Below, piece after piece: positions 12,065-23,959 of a stretch of 64,000 nt of DNA. A program made the translations under genes and the position numbers. Source of the DNA: Gracilariopsis chorda. Lineage: Eukaryota > Rhodophyta > Florideophyceae > Gracilariales > Gracilariaceae. The stretch spans positions 124,001 to 188,000 of the forward strand of contig NBIV01000002.1 in NCBI GenBank assembly GCA_003194525.1, written 5' to 3'. The first letter of the stretch is position 1; the number at the start of each line of letters is the position of its first letter. The notes below the pieces were generated by a model, which saw only the letters and a program-made list of their open reading frames with translations, had not been told where the DNA came from and did no database searches.

Positions 12065-12421
12065 ATGCCCCGCCGCCGTCAACACGCACAAGCGCCAGTG
12101 CAGCGAAGCACCAGTGGCATACAGAAGCTCCGCAGCACAAAAGCCATGTGTTTGGCTGACCAATTACAACCGAAGAAGAAGACCACGCGTGTGGCACGTG
12201 CCAAACGCTCCTGCACGTTGTGCAAAGTTCAATGCAACAGTGCAAAACCCTTTTTTTACCACTGTCAGTCTAAAACACACCGCAACCGCGTACAGTGCAA
12301 ACGTACTCTGCCTTATTGTGCTGTCTGTAAGCGCTCATTTGAGTCACATCACCATTTGAACCGTCACAAAAACGGCAAAGCACACCACAAAATGCTTTAC
12401 AATCAACATTTAAATAAGTAA
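12065..12421 (+). pseudogene. Copia-2 two-zinc-finger leader protein, remnant
   Basis: This is the older counterpart of the 211-codon zinc-finger frame of Copia-4. The open stretch keeps a basic block (Gln-Pro-Lys-Lys-Lys-Thr-Thr-Arg-Val-Ala-Arg-Ala-Lys-Arg). It also keeps both fingers: Cys-Thr-Leu-Cys...His...His and Cys-Ala-Val-Cys...His-Leu-Asn-Arg-His...His, each with Cys-x2-Cys-x12-His-x5-His spacing. All eight metal ligands are kept while the rest of the element has decayed. The role in the element is unknown; the finger type is found in nuclear RNA-binding and double-stranded-RNA-binding proteins. Confidence 0.65.
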
Positions 12422-12562
12422 ATACTTTTGTTTTTGCATTATACTCTACGATTACTTAAGAATATTTTTAGGCAAATTTCGTACTAGTAAAACTTAGTTA
12501 AACGCAGTACTCTATTTCTTTAGCATACAAAACACTGTAGTAGTAATTGATATAATTCATCA

Positions 12563-14100
12563 TGCCGCCACTTAACGGAAATTTTACTAGCAATGTTAGG
12601 TATGCAAGTCCGCAGCAACGACAATTTATCGAATTCATTAAGAATATTCAGAAAAACAATACCCAAACAGAGTGTGCTCAAATAATCGAACTTCTGAGAA
12701 CTGAATACCATCCAGATAAGCTACTTTAACAATTTTAAGTAATGGGTTGCTTATGCGTAAGTTTGCAAAGTTCTCAGAAGATCGTGGAATTAATATCACA
12801 GAACATGAAAGCGGTCACCCCTTGAAAAGAACTGCCAGAACTATTTTCGAGGAGTCTCATTTAGAGGATGCTTCCGCTGCTGTAGATTTATTCGATCAAA
12901 CGTCGGCACCTGCTCAGCCTACCCGACAACAACCACGAATATATGCACACGAAGAAGAAGACACTAGGATTGAGCAACAACGTGAGCTCTCACCTCCGAA
13001 ATGCTTGAATGAGCAAAATTGCCAACGCCAGCCATGGCATCCTCGAATCGTTAATAATGAGCCACAAATGAACTTTGGGGACAATCGAGACAGGACTGTT
13101 CATTATATCGCGTCTCATTTCAAAGATGAATCTTCTAAATTCTCAGAGGCCTTGGTGAATGTTGGAAGGAATTTCTGAGGGAGTATAAGTATGCCGCTCT
13201 AGATTACAATCTATCCAACCATCAATGACTCCCATATTTACACCACTTCTTGCGTGGGAACGCGAAGGGGTTTTACGTACAAAACGTTGATGGCAGAGTG
13301 CGAAGTTTCAGGGAAGCTTCAGTAGTAATGGAAAAGGAGTATAATTCTCTTTCCCGTCAGAATGACATTGCTGCCTACTTACGTAACTTAAGAATCCAAA
13401 AATTTGTTTCAAAGAGCTCTTCATTAAGCGACGCTTTGGAGACATTTCACGAAGAAATTTTAAAGCTGTCCCCACAAGGCCCTATGCACTGCCGATACGA
13501 GCACAACAGAATCGAATATTTACAGAATGCTGGAGTGGGTAATTTCTGGGCACGAGTTGCCTGCAGCAGAGCCACTGTGGGATTGATTAGCTATCATGAA
13601 CTTTACGGTCAGTTGGAAGCCGCAATTCAACTGGACCAAGAAGAGAAAATCGGGCACATGCGAGATCAAAAGCGCCTTCAGTTGGATTCACTTTCCACCG
13701 ACGATTTTCAGACATCTGACACGATTGAAGCGTTCTATGCTGGCCAATCCAGATACGTACATCACACGCATCCCAAAAACAAGGCAACCTTTCGTCAACC
13801 CAGAAACAAACGAAACGTTCCCTGTTGGAATTGTGGAAAACTCGAACACGTAATTGCCGATTGCAGGCAACACAAGGACATCACCAACAATGCTGCCAGC
13901 CGTGTGCAATATTTGCAACGCAATGGCTGCAAGGATCAGAACAAGGCTTTAAAACGCGTACTATATGAAATCTGCCAACAGCTCGAAGAGTCCAGTGATT
14001 CCTATGAGTTCGAAAGCGCGGAAACATTCTTTGCTTGCAACGGCTAGGCAGATATTAATGCAGACAACGAAAACTCTGACCCTTCCGAACAATTCTCTGC
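12563..14100 (+). pseudogene. Copia-2 gag
   Basis: This is a gag fossil that aligns along its length with the 534-codon gag of Copia-4. It begins at Met-Pro-Pro-Leu-Asn-Gly-Asn and includes a helical Arg/Gln-rich middle. It ends with a CCHC zinc knuckle (Cys-Trp-Asn-Cys-Gly-Lys-Leu-Glu-His-Val-Ile-Ala-Asp-Cys) near 13,830, then an acidic tail. Gag would form the particle and bind genomic RNA. The copy is broken. Confidence 0.8.
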
Positions 14101-14359
14101 GTCGAATTTTGGAACGCAAAGTACCGACCCCTCTCTATAGATCTACCTTGAGAATTCTTAACTGGAATTAATAGCGATTTCTGCCGTTGTGCTCCTCCCA
14201 AGCAGCAGAACAAGAAAGGACCAGACAAGTCCTTCAATGGCTCACATCGAATCATTCGTTTTTGTACACGAAAGCGAGCACGTTACAGTTCTCAAACACC
14301 TCGTTGGAACCTTATTGACATTCGCAATGTGAAGAAACGTTCATTCGACAGAAAACGAC

Positions 14360-17330
14360 GCAAATTTCAGGGCGCATGTCTGGAATCTGGCGCACAACAA
14401 TATGTAATAGGAAAATAACAGGCCCAAGCGTATTGTAAACTTGTAGCCATTCCATTAAAGCTGAGCCACTCCAACAAAGCCTTTAAATTTGTAGATGGCG
14501 TATACATCAGCCAAGGAAATATGCAAGTAAGCATTCCGTTACCTGGCAATACTTTCCTTCCACTAGAGATTGACGTTGTTGACGCCTCTGTACCTCTCCT
14601 TATTGGTCTGGATACTTCGGACCTACACGCTCTTGTACCTGACAACGTGTACAACATGCTAATCAACAAGAAACTCAACTGGTCGATACCAATCACGAAG
14701 AAATTTGGTCATAAGTACTTAGAATGGGAATTCTCTGAGATTCTTTACACCAAGAGCGAACTCCGGAAAATGCATATTCATTTCTACCATCCTAGCGAAA
14801 ACAAGCTTTTCAACTTCATCTCCCGAGCAAAGCCAGAAAAGGCCACGGTTGAGACCAGGAAACTCATTGAGCGTATCTCAAAATCATGTGCCACGTGTCA
14901 ACGTTTTACACCCCTGTCATTGTCCTTCCAAGTCTCCATTCCAGGCAAAATAATATTCAACAGTGAAATTGCTTTGGATCTTATTTCCTTGGACAAAATG
15001 CCAGTTCTACACGTTGTCGACACACAGACGCACTTCAGCTCTGCATTTTTCCTCAAGAGCCAGACTATTGAAGCAATCTGGTACGCATTTCTTGGTTGTT
15101 GGGCAACATTATACACCGGCTATCCAGACAAGATGAGACAGGATAAAGGCAGACAATTCACATCCGCTCGATGGAAAGAACTGACAAGCATAGCAGGGAT
15201 CAACTTACAATTTTCAGGCGTTGAAATTCATAATTCCCTCGAAACCGGTGAACGGTACCATGAACGTTTACGTTGTAGCTACCAAAAGATTCGATAAAGC
15301 GGGCCCGATGTCCCCATCGCCTTAGCACTCCCTCTGACTTGCTGTCAAAGCTATGAACGAAAAAATGAACCCCAGGACTGGACCGTTGCTACTCGTACTT
15401 GGAGTTCTTCCCCGTTTGCCGCCCTTTAACACAGAACTTCCAAACCATAACGAGCGAATGAGAGCTCTTAAAATTGCGCTTAATGAGATGGAAGCCATCA
15501 CTTCGGAGCTTCGTTTGCGCCTTGCAATCGTGGCTTGCGTTCCATCTGCCACATCCACAAGCTTGAATGTTGGACAAGAAGTTCTAGTTTATCTGGAAGA
15601 TTTGAAGCCAATGAAGTAAACTGGACCCTACAAAATTGTAGGAATTGATACAAAACAATTCTTTACCAATTTCAATGGTGAAACAGTCCAAAATGCTATT
15701 GCGCAGGTCAAACCTTTTCATCGTAACGAACTAATGGACAAACATCATACTTGTCTCCAAACAATACTTCCTAGTGATTTTGAACTCTATGATGTTCAAA
15801 TCACTGAAGTGGTAGGTCCTTCCCATCACCTTCGGAACCTACCAGCATTCAGTGAAGCCAAACGAAAAGACCTGGCAGGATTAGTATCCCGCGGAACGTG
15901 GAAAATCATTAGACGAGATGAAGTGTCAGAAGACTCCAATATCCTCACTGGCCACTTTGTGCTCGCCACCAAAAATCCTGAAACTGATGAAGAGATACTC
16001 AAAGCCAGATTTGTCGCCCGAGGGCACGAAGATCCAAAAAAAGCGTTTCTAGTGCACAATTCGCCTAATCTAAGACAATATTCAACCCGAATTCTCGCTA
16101 CCTTCGCCGCTATTCTTGGACATAGAGTATTTAACACAGATGTTCGTCAAGCATACTTGCAATCTGCACAGAAGCTCATGCGTAAAGTATACCTCAAGCT
16201 TCCAAAAGAACTGGACCTTCCAGCACACATGTTGTTGGAACTTCTCCGCCCTCTTCATGGACTTTCACACTCTGAGAACTATTGGTACAGAACAGTAACA
16301 ATTCATCTGAAAGAAGACCTAGGAATGACTCCGACGAAAGGAGATATGTCACTGTTTTGGAAACACGAACATGCAAACCTCATTGGCTTAACCGGTGTTT
16401 ACGTAGATGACCTCCTTCAATGCGGAACCGATCAATTTCTGCAACAGGCAAAGCTCACCGTTCCGAAGTTTGAATCAAAGGACTTAGAACTGGATTCCGC
16501 TTTATTCGCGGGCGTAAGAGTACGCACAACCGATAACGGATTTTTATGAAGTCAGGAGCATTATGCCAAGCGATTGCGAATTTTTCCAAAAGATTGCATC
16601 TTCTCTGATTTCCGTTCATTGAGAAACAAACTTGCTTAGTTGACTCACACGCAACCAGACATTTGCTGTGCTGTCAACATGGCTGCTCACGTTACAGAAC
16701 AATCTTTCCCAAACGAAGATGTGAAGAACATCAACAAAGTCGTAAAACATATTCAAAATAGGCAAAATGTAAGTTTGAAATATGTCAAACTTAATGTCAA
16801 TTCACTTCGCCTCAACGTATATTCCGATTCCTCATTTCCCAAAAATGCAGAAAACTCATCTCAGATTGGGTTCATCATTCGTCTCGTAGATAAGGTCGAT
16901 AACTGCAGTATTCTTCATTTCTCAAGTCACAAAAGCCGGCGCGTTACCACATCTGTTTTTGGAGGAGAACAGTACGCGTTTGCAGATTCATTGGATATAT
17001 CTTACGTTATCAAATATTACTTAGAGTGAATATATGGAAACGACATTCCAGTCACAATGCTCACTGACTCAAAAAGTTTATTCGACAAAATAACAAAAAG
17101 CTCATGGATATCTGAAAAGCGACTAATGATCGACATTTCTGCAGTCCGGAAGCCTACTCGAACCATGAAATTTCTGATGTTGAGTATATCACTTCCGAAA
17201 ACAACACCGCCGATTGTTTTACCAAAGTTAGGAACTGCGAAGCTTTGACTCAAATATTAAGTATTTCAAAAAAGGTTTTAGATATCGATCAATTAGTTGC
17301 ACATGATTTTATGCAACAGTTGTAAGCTAT
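14360..17330 (+). pseudogene. Copia-2 pol (protease, integrase, RT, RNase H)
   Basis: This is a pol fossil in Copia order. An integrase zinc-binding region (His...His, Cys-Ala-Thr-Cys) lies near 14,770-14,900. The integrase core follows at about 14,960-15,300. Reverse transcriptase starts near 15,850 and carries a Tyr-Val-Asp-Asp-Leu-Leu box near 16,400. RNase H is near 16,810-17,230, with Tyr-Ser-Asp-Ser-Ser and Leu-Thr-Asp-Ser-Lys-Ser-Leu. The whole aligns with Copia-4 pol. Several breaks make it non-functional. Confidence 0.85.
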
Positions 17331-17503
17331 ACAGAAAGAGAAGGAAATAAGAGGTTTAATGTTCTTCTACCGTCCTTGTCGAATGGTGAGGAAGCATCAA
17401 TTAGTTGCACATGATTTTATGCAACAGTTGTAAGCTATACAGAAAGAGAAGGAAATAAGAGGCTTAATGTTCTTCTACCGTCCTTGTCGAATGGTGAGGA
17501 AGC
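17288..17503 (+). repeat. 108-bp tandem duplication at the Copia-2 3' LTR boundary
   Basis: Two near-identical 108-bp copies abut (17,288-17,395 and 17,396-17,503). Each spans the end of pol, the purine-rich tract AGAAAGAGAAGGAAA and the first bases of the 3' LTR. The second copy is the one continuous with the full LTR. The copies differ at only about one position. Confidence 0.85.
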
Positions 17504-17832
17504 GGGAGATGTAGTGGACCATCTCACCATACTTGGGGATGGTGAAAAAGCGTCCTGCCTCCTCACCATCCCCGAGGATGGTGCGATAGCTGCTTACAAT
17601 GCCACTTTTTGTGCGAGCATGTTAGGACTCTCATTACTAAGAAAGACGACTAGCGTCTTTCGCTCTGAATATAAAAGGAGAGGACAGAGCTCGGCCTTCG
17701 CTTCTTGTTTGTTCCCCAAACCCGTTATATCATCATCAACTTTACTTCCCTAAGCAAAGGAACCTTCCTTTTTGGGCCATCTCTAGCTACCACTACAGGC
17801 CGCCCCTTTTTTAAACGTATTCTTTCACGACA
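17456..17832 (+). repeat. Copia-2 3' LTR
   Basis: The 377-bp repeat starts TAAGAGGCTTAAT after a purine tract and ends TTTCACGACA, followed by the duplication CTTTA. It keeps a TATAAAAGG box near 17,671 and the CTCACCATCC...GGATGGTG hairpin. It differs from its 5' partner at roughly one base in ten. Confidence 0.9.
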
Positions 17833-17837
17833 CTTTA

Positions 17838-18897
17838 CTCGATGAAAGGATATCCTGGTGGAGCACAACATCGATTTGCAAAGGATTTAAACGTCGATGA
17901 AACCTGAATTTATCTTGGAATGAACGTGTGGCCTCATGCAAGGAATCTCATTCATTGTCAGAACAGATACTTCTCTTCTGCCACCCGGCAATCAGGAATG
18001 TTAGTCCAATCACAATTTTAGCCCCTGTTTATGAGAAAGGTGATAAAGGTCATCTGATGTTTCTATTTCAGGTTTTGCGACTAAGAGGTCGTACCGTCAA
18101 GAAGCAAAGACGTGAATAGCATTCAGTGTGCATCTCAGAGCTCCTACCCCACCATGCCTTGCTTTATACCAAGAAAGATGTTGCCTTAGTCGACTACTGT
18201 AACTTCCTAGAATGAACGAACTGGCTTTTGAACGATGCGGCAGATCTTCGTAAGAACGGGCGTAGAATTCTTCATTTGTGGTGCATACCGCTGGCATATA
18301 TCGATACCGGTTCTTGAGAAGTTACGTGTAAGTTATATAATTGGCTACGCTCTTCAGTCAGACACCATTGAAATTATTCAACCATTAGACCTTGATGTGC
18401 TTTTGTCGTTCAGAAGCGCATTCATAAGTATTTTTCAGACTGCAGCACGTGGTTTAGGAGTAAAACGAACTTTCGATGAGTTTGATGTTTGCAGGGTAAG
18501 AACGACAGCTTACGAACAGCCCTTCTCATTTTCAACCGTCATATCAGGTTCTCATGCGGCCGGCCTTTCTTGTTTAGAGAAGTACAAATTATCCTCTCAA
18601 AAGCGTCGGTATAGTAGTATAGAACCTATGCGAATGGTCTTTGTGCAAGAAAGGGTTGCAATGTTAGAAACTCATCATCGGGATATGGTTGGCAAAGTTC
18701 TTGGGGAAGCACCAATTACGAAATTAGGTTTCTTGGACACAGGAGTTGGGTGGTTTCCTAACGTCTGGGGATGCTGTGAAGCTTCTGTCATAACTAGAAG
18801 CGAAACGAAAGGGGGAACGGGACAGAAAGCGAGATACATAGCTTCAAAGTTCGAGAAGCGAGGCAACTGCACGATATTTTTAGCGCGAAACTGGTAA
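17838..18897 (+). pseudogene. pogo/CENP-B-like transposase, C-terminal part
   Basis: This is the second half of the transposase interrupted by Copia-2. Just after the insertion, the frame reads like the pogo DDE start: Ile-Leu-Val-Glu-His-Asn-Ile-Asp-Leu-Gln-Arg-Ile, followed by a decayed equivalent of the Val-Asp-Glu-Thr block. Near 18,330-18,400 comes Ile-Ile-Gln-Pro-Leu-Asp-Leu-Asp-Val, the pogo/Tigger His/Ile-x-Gln-Pro-Leu-Asp motif near the last catalytic residue. Near 18,530 comes Val-Ile-Ser-Gly-Ser-His-Ala-Ala-Gly-Leu, matching the family's Phe-x-x-Ala-Gly tail. An open frame runs 18,235-18,897, but several stops occur before it. It is a dead DNA transposon gene; its terminal inverted repeats were not found. 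Confidence 0.55.
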
Positions 18898-18949
18898 ACG
18901 TTTTGAAGAAGCACGGGTACACTACAGTGCAAAAAGCTACAATAAACTA

Positions 18950-20280
18950 TTCATAGTTGTGCGGTCGTTGAAGGAACGAGCGGCAAAAGCAAAAGCCAGA
19001 TTCGCTGATGGTCATAATGATTGGATGATTAGGTTTGGACTTGACCTTTGAGCACTCGAGGCCCCAAAAAAATTTAGGTATGGTACTTAGAAGCATTTGA
19101 TTGGGTTTTTTGATTGATAAAGATCGATTCTGTTTTATTGTTGTCGAAATAGCTGGACACAACTCGGAGGTTTGACGTCCAGTGTTCAAACTGGCTACGC
19201 CTACCATAAGTCTTGCTACATGCTCTCCTCGCTTGAAATGCACCTCGGAGTGTTCAATACACTCTCACTGCTATCGTTCGATGCAATGACTGAGGATTTG
19301 GGAGCAAGCAGGGAGCCATGTGAAGTTCTAGGCCACAAATGTTTAATAATTTGGGGCACCTTACTCTACAGTAGCTTGCCCCCTCGGTGGACATTTTTGT
19401 AAAGCAGCGAAAAGCTTCCAGCTGTATCTAAAGTTTAATCTTGAATTTTGTAATTACAACATCTGCAAAAGCATCGGCAAAGAACAACTGAGGCCTGTTC
19501 TATGAATTTGTTACTGTATGAACTGCTAACTTCATATTAAAAACGATTCGATTTCGTTCCACATTGTTTTTGGGTAGATAAGGGAAGAAAAGATATACAA
19601 GGACACTTCCGTTCTATTTCAAGAGTATTTATAAGTCCAATTTCATATCGTGACTCAACTCAATCTTTCTCCTAGCACTATCACTTTTCCTATCCTTGTT
19701 CGAATGCAAGCACTGCAAATGCCTACGAAACAAAACAAACAAAAAAACAACTATGATGTTGTGTATTTTCTACACTCTCTGTACTGCAAGACACACGCAA
19801 GTGACAGGAACCAATAACTGAACATTTTCTGCGTCCTATCTCCACAACTGTTTGATAAACAAGCAGAAATTGACAGTAGTTTGGAAAATATCTTCAGATG
19901 TATGTATCTCGTTTCAAAATCTCAATCGTTATTTCTGCTGTCCAGTACACAAACCAAATAAGACGATGAGAGAACATCTTTCTTAACATTGCACGCACTC
20001 TGCAACTTTGTTTGTTCCTTGAAGAATGCCAGTAGAAGTGCAACAACTGGGATGAACTTTTTGAAGATTTGTTCTTCTGACAGGTCGATGACCGTCATGA
20101 CCTGAGGCAAGTCAACAGACCTTCCGCGTTATATACTCTACTGAATTCCATATTAGCGACCTTTCCTCTGCTCTAATTTCCACAATTGCCACCTTTCCAA
20201 AAGTATGCCCCTATTCACAGACATCCTCCTCTGCACGTCAGCCCCAGGCAAATTACCAGTTGCACCATTATCATCCCGCT
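18950..20280. other. Non-coding stretch, right flank of pogo-like unit and left flank of Gypsy-2
   Basis: I see no supported gene. The stretch is AT-rich with scattered short open frames that lack motifs. It should contain the right end of the pogo-like transposon and the 3' end of Gypsy-2 on the minus strand. Neither end could be placed. Confidence 0.4.
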
Positions 20281-20282
20281 TC

Positions 20283-21488
20283 TTATTGACGTCCACGTCC
20301 ATTCAGCCAATGTAAATGAGAAAGTAATTTATTACGTACAATATAGCTACGAAAAGCCTCTGCCAAAGTCCCATAATTATCGGCAAAATCTCGTGTTGGT
20401 TGCCATTGCGCTTCGTGCGTACTTGAATCCTTCATAAGCGTCAACCATTGATATCCCCGACCTCTACGCTGGTGCGCGAGAAAAGAATGAACTTCAAAAA
20501 GAGGAAGAGCAGCTGTAGCATCCACCGTCACAGGGGTAGGTTGCACTGTCTGGGCAAAACCAAGATGTTGCTCTCAATGTGGCGCCTTGTACAATACATT
20601 CACTACTGGATGAATACGAGTATGACATAGAACTTGCAGGCGGACGGAATTTCGTCCAACCAACTCCAAAATCGCAAACAGACCATATCGTCTCGCTGAA
20701 AGCTTTGAAGATTGCTGCGCATTGCTATAAGAGTCCTTGAACAACTTATGGGATATACAAACACGGTCTCCCACCGAATAGGACGGCTTTTGGTAGTGAA
20801 CGCTAGCTTCCGCAATTCTTTTTGCCTTAGCCAGTCGGTGAGAATATTGGGCACCTTCCAGCACCCAGTGTAGACGCTCGTGAAAGTCCGATAAAGATTC
20901 GACCTGCGCTGTCTTCCTGAGCACCATATCCAGAGCACCTCGTGGTTTCCATCCCAAATTCATCTCAAAAAGGCAAGGTCCAAGCTCTTCGGACACAGCT
21001 GAGTTATAGGCAAACTCTGCAAAGGGAAGAGAAAGGTCCCAATCATTTTTTTCATAGTTACAAAAACAACAGATGTAGTTCTCGACCATCCTATTCATCA
21101 CTTCCGACGCACCATCAGTCTTCGGATGCTTGGCCGACGACATTCGAAGCTTAACGCCGCAAAGCTTCATGAGTTCCTCCCAGAACTGGGATGTGAAGTT
21201 TGGATCGTGACCAGGGATGAGATCATTCAGGATTCCATGATGGGGAAACATCTGGGTGAAGAAGGAATGTGCAACATCGCGAGCTTGACCTGTGTCCTTA
21301 CACGCAATGAAGTGGACTCGGCGAGATAGACGATCAAACCAAATCGAAATAGCTTCGTAACCACCTGGAGTTTTAGCACGCTTCACAATAAAATCTGTTA
21401 CCATCAGACCCCATCGACGGGTAGGCACTGGAAGAGCAGCAGGATCATTCAATATCTGACCATGAAAATCTTTATGCTGCTGACGCAC
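20283..21488 (-). pseudogene. Gypsy-2 integrase and chromodomain
   Basis: The integrase core is recognised by Thr-Asp-Phe-Ile-Val (first acidic residue), Gly-His-Asp-Pro-Asn-Phe-Thr-Ser-Gln-Phe-Trp (second) and Ala-Lys-His-Pro-Lys-Thr-Asp-Gly-Ala-Ser-Glu (third). It is followed by a GPY/F-like C-terminal barrel ending His-Pro-Val-Val-Asn-Val. The next open stretch (20,283-20,546) is a chromodomain: Phe-Glu-Val-His-Ser-Phe-Leu-Ala-His, Arg-Gly-Arg-Gly-Tyr-Gln-Trp-Leu, then Glu-Ala-Gln-Trp-Gln-Pro. In chromoviruses this domain steers integration to modified histones. The copy is broken. Confidence 0.8.
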
Positions 21489-22811
21489 AAAACACCCATA
21501 ACAATACTGATGGACCTGTTTCGCCCTATGTTTCCAACGGAACTCACTAAGCCATGCGACGAACAGTAAGGGTGCACCCCAAGAACTTGAGCTCGGTTGG
21601 ATGAAACCCTGAAGTAGATCGTCGAGTTGTTAACGTAGTTCTGTAAGCTCTTTATCCGACATTCGATACACTCCTTTCTTTAGTGGTGAAGATTCGGGTA
21701 GTAGGTCGATGTTAAAGTCTTGTTCTTGTTTAGAGGATAGTCTGTTTGGGAGTTTTTCGGGGAACAAATATTTGTAATCACTTGACAACCACTTTACGTT
21801 GGGGTCTTAAACTTTTGTTTCTACTGATTCATTTCGTGTTCGTACAAGAACTGCGAATACTGGTAACTTTTTTTGTATAAATGTTTTTATAGAGTTGATT
21901 GTTGTCATATTATTGTTTCTTTTCCATGTAGCGTGAATGAAAACTTGTTTATTTTGGAGGGGGAATGATATGACGTTTGTTCAATGGTTGACGTAAGGTT
22001 TGTACTGGTGGAGCCATTTCTTTCCGAGGATTGCATCATATCCATACAGTGGGCAGATGGCGAACGGTCTTTTCTCTTTGAGTTGTCCAATTTTTAATGT
22101 GACACATTTTTTATCAGTCTCTTCTAGGATGGTAGTTGTTCCATTCGCCTTTTTCGCTTGGTAGTTCCTTTTGACTGTTGGGATTCCCACTTGTTTAACG
22201 TAAGGTTTAGGAAGGCAGCTGATTTTGGATCCGTTATCAAACCACGCTTTACATCTTTTTCAGTTTAAGCGTACTTGCGCAAGTAACAGTCATGGGGCTG
22301 TGGTGTCAAAGGGTGACGCGATATTTGACGTCAAATTCTGTAAGTCTTGTGTCGATTTTGGTACTCGCATTCGGGTGTTCCGTGCGTTCTTCGACCTTAA
22401 TACTAGTTCTGGAAATTTTACTAGACCTGTAGGCTAATTCTCCCTTTACATAGATTGGTCATGTTGACGCAGCAGAAGCTTGAACATAGCGGCAAACGGT
22501 CGCTTAAAGGGTAGAAAGACCAATATTTGTTTTTCACAAAATTGTGTTTATGAGCTAAAAACGGCCGTTGACGTATCTCTGTTGACGTGTTTGTTCTTTT
22601 CCCTTAGCCAATCGATGCTTGGTACCCTTTCAGAGGTCTTCGCAATGCTTCCAATTGTAGAACGATGGTACACGGCAAATGTAACAACGAGGCGGTGAGG
22701 TTTTTGACAATACATTATTTTAGTGTTTGGTACCGTGAAGGTGTTCTTCGAGTTTTGTGCGGCTCGTGAACCGCCAATTGAAGCCTCACACCTAATTGTA
22801 CGGAGGTGACG

Positions 22812-23300
22812 TCAAAGTGTACGCTTCCTCTGGCGCAAGATGCGATCGTTTGCCACACTGTAAAGGTTGATGTTTCCAGCGTCACTGATGGACAAGCCAG
22901 GTCGGTGGTTCTGATTGGCTGAGTCGTGCGCTTGACAAGAACTGTCCCCGAATGTGTTAACTATTGCAGTTTTGTCCACCATAGATGCTTTTTGACATTT
23001 TTGTGGAGCTCCTGGGGTCTTAATAACTGGCTCTGGAGATGGTGGTCGACTCCGATGTTTCCGGGTTTCAAGCGAAACGATGTAATCGAATGGTTCGGGT
23101 GAAGGCGTCCGGTGTTCGAAGGAAAAGTTGTAGTCAGCTACGGGGGTGCCAGGATTGGCGAGGTCTGCGGGTGTTAGCAGTGGCAGTGATGACGGTGGTT
23201 CCGAGGATACGTCGGTGTTGGTGTACACCGACATCGAAGGCGGCGGTGACCTGGATCGGAGTATTGAGCTCACTAGAAACACAACATTGGTCAGAAACCA
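22812..23300 (-). pseudogene. Gypsy-2 gag-like frame
   Basis: A minus-strand open stretch lies at the 5' side of Gypsy-2. It is rich in Ser, Pro and Glu (Arg-Ser-Arg-Ser-Pro-Pro-Pro, repeated Pro-Ser-Pro-Glu-Pro) and has no zinc knuckle in what remains. Position just after the probable LTR suggests the gag head. Composition alone gives no function. Confidence 0.4.
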
Positions 23301-23959
23301 ACAGTCAGTATGATCTGGATCTCTGTCGCCCATCAAAACTTGCGGAATTTTGTGTAGCAAAATCCAAAAAGGCTGGATGGTCCCAAAATTCGGGTAAGCG
23401 CAACACTTACTTGCGAATGCTACCAATGTTAAGAACAGAGGTGCAATGGTTGAACATGACCCGAATTGAAGTTCGGAGTATCCATTGGGGTTTATATAGA
23501 GGGTCTAGCTTAGTTCTATCAGTGCTACTAGCCACTGAGATATCGTCCGAGTTTAACGGCATTATGCTTGGTCATCTCGTTGGCCTCTCTATGTGAGCGG
23601 TTTACCGCGCTCTATGCAAGATCTAGCCCATTGATGACTTGGCGAATTCCACATCTGATGAGTTGTTCTACAACTCTGCAAGGCTCAGCAACAGACAGGG
23701 TCTTGATTATCTGGCATGAACCCAGGCTGCCCATGATGACTTGGCACGGATATCGTTGGAATCTTCCATAACCCTTTGCTCACTGCTGTACCATGTGAGG
23801 TTTTTGTCAACGTGGTAAATAGTAGGCGACGTGTATTTCAGAGCCAACTTTGTCCATGTCAAATAAGTAAACGATCTCTTCAATAAATGTAGTAGAATAA
23901 AACTAGCAAAAGTAGACACGTTAGAACTGATGCTGGACCCAAATATACTCAAGCAAAGG

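Larger units (their letters stand above)
11252..17832 (+). mobile_element. Copia-2, broken Copia element with zinc-finger leader gene
   Basis: This is a 6,581-bp Copia element on the plus strand, flanked by the 5-bp duplication CTTTA (11,247-11,251 and 17,833-17,837). LTRs are at 11,252-11,628 and 17,456-17,832. Parts in order: leader with a zinc-finger frame, gag with a CCHC knuckle, then protease, integrase, reverse transcriptase and RNase H. It is the same family as Copia-4 at 40,410-46,891 and aligns with it along its whole length. Its two LTRs differ at roughly one position in ten, so it is much older than Copia-4. It has about ten breaks. It sits inside the pogo-like transposase gene. 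Confidence 0.9.
20283..23780 (-). mobile_element. Gypsy-2, broken chromovirus
   Basis: This is a minus-strand Gypsy element with a chromodomain. Parts: a probable 5' LTR around 23,470-23,780 with a TATATAAA box, a gag-like frame at 22,812-23,300, and a protease remnant near 21,950-22,260. The protease shows a Cys-Pro-Leu-Tyr-Gly-Tyr-Asp-Ala-Ile-Leu-Gly strand. The integrase core is at 20,574-21,488 and the chromodomain at 20,300-20,520. Very little reverse transcriptase is recognisable between protease and integrase. It has many breaks and looks old. LTR ends and target duplication could not be fixed. Confidence 0.75.
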
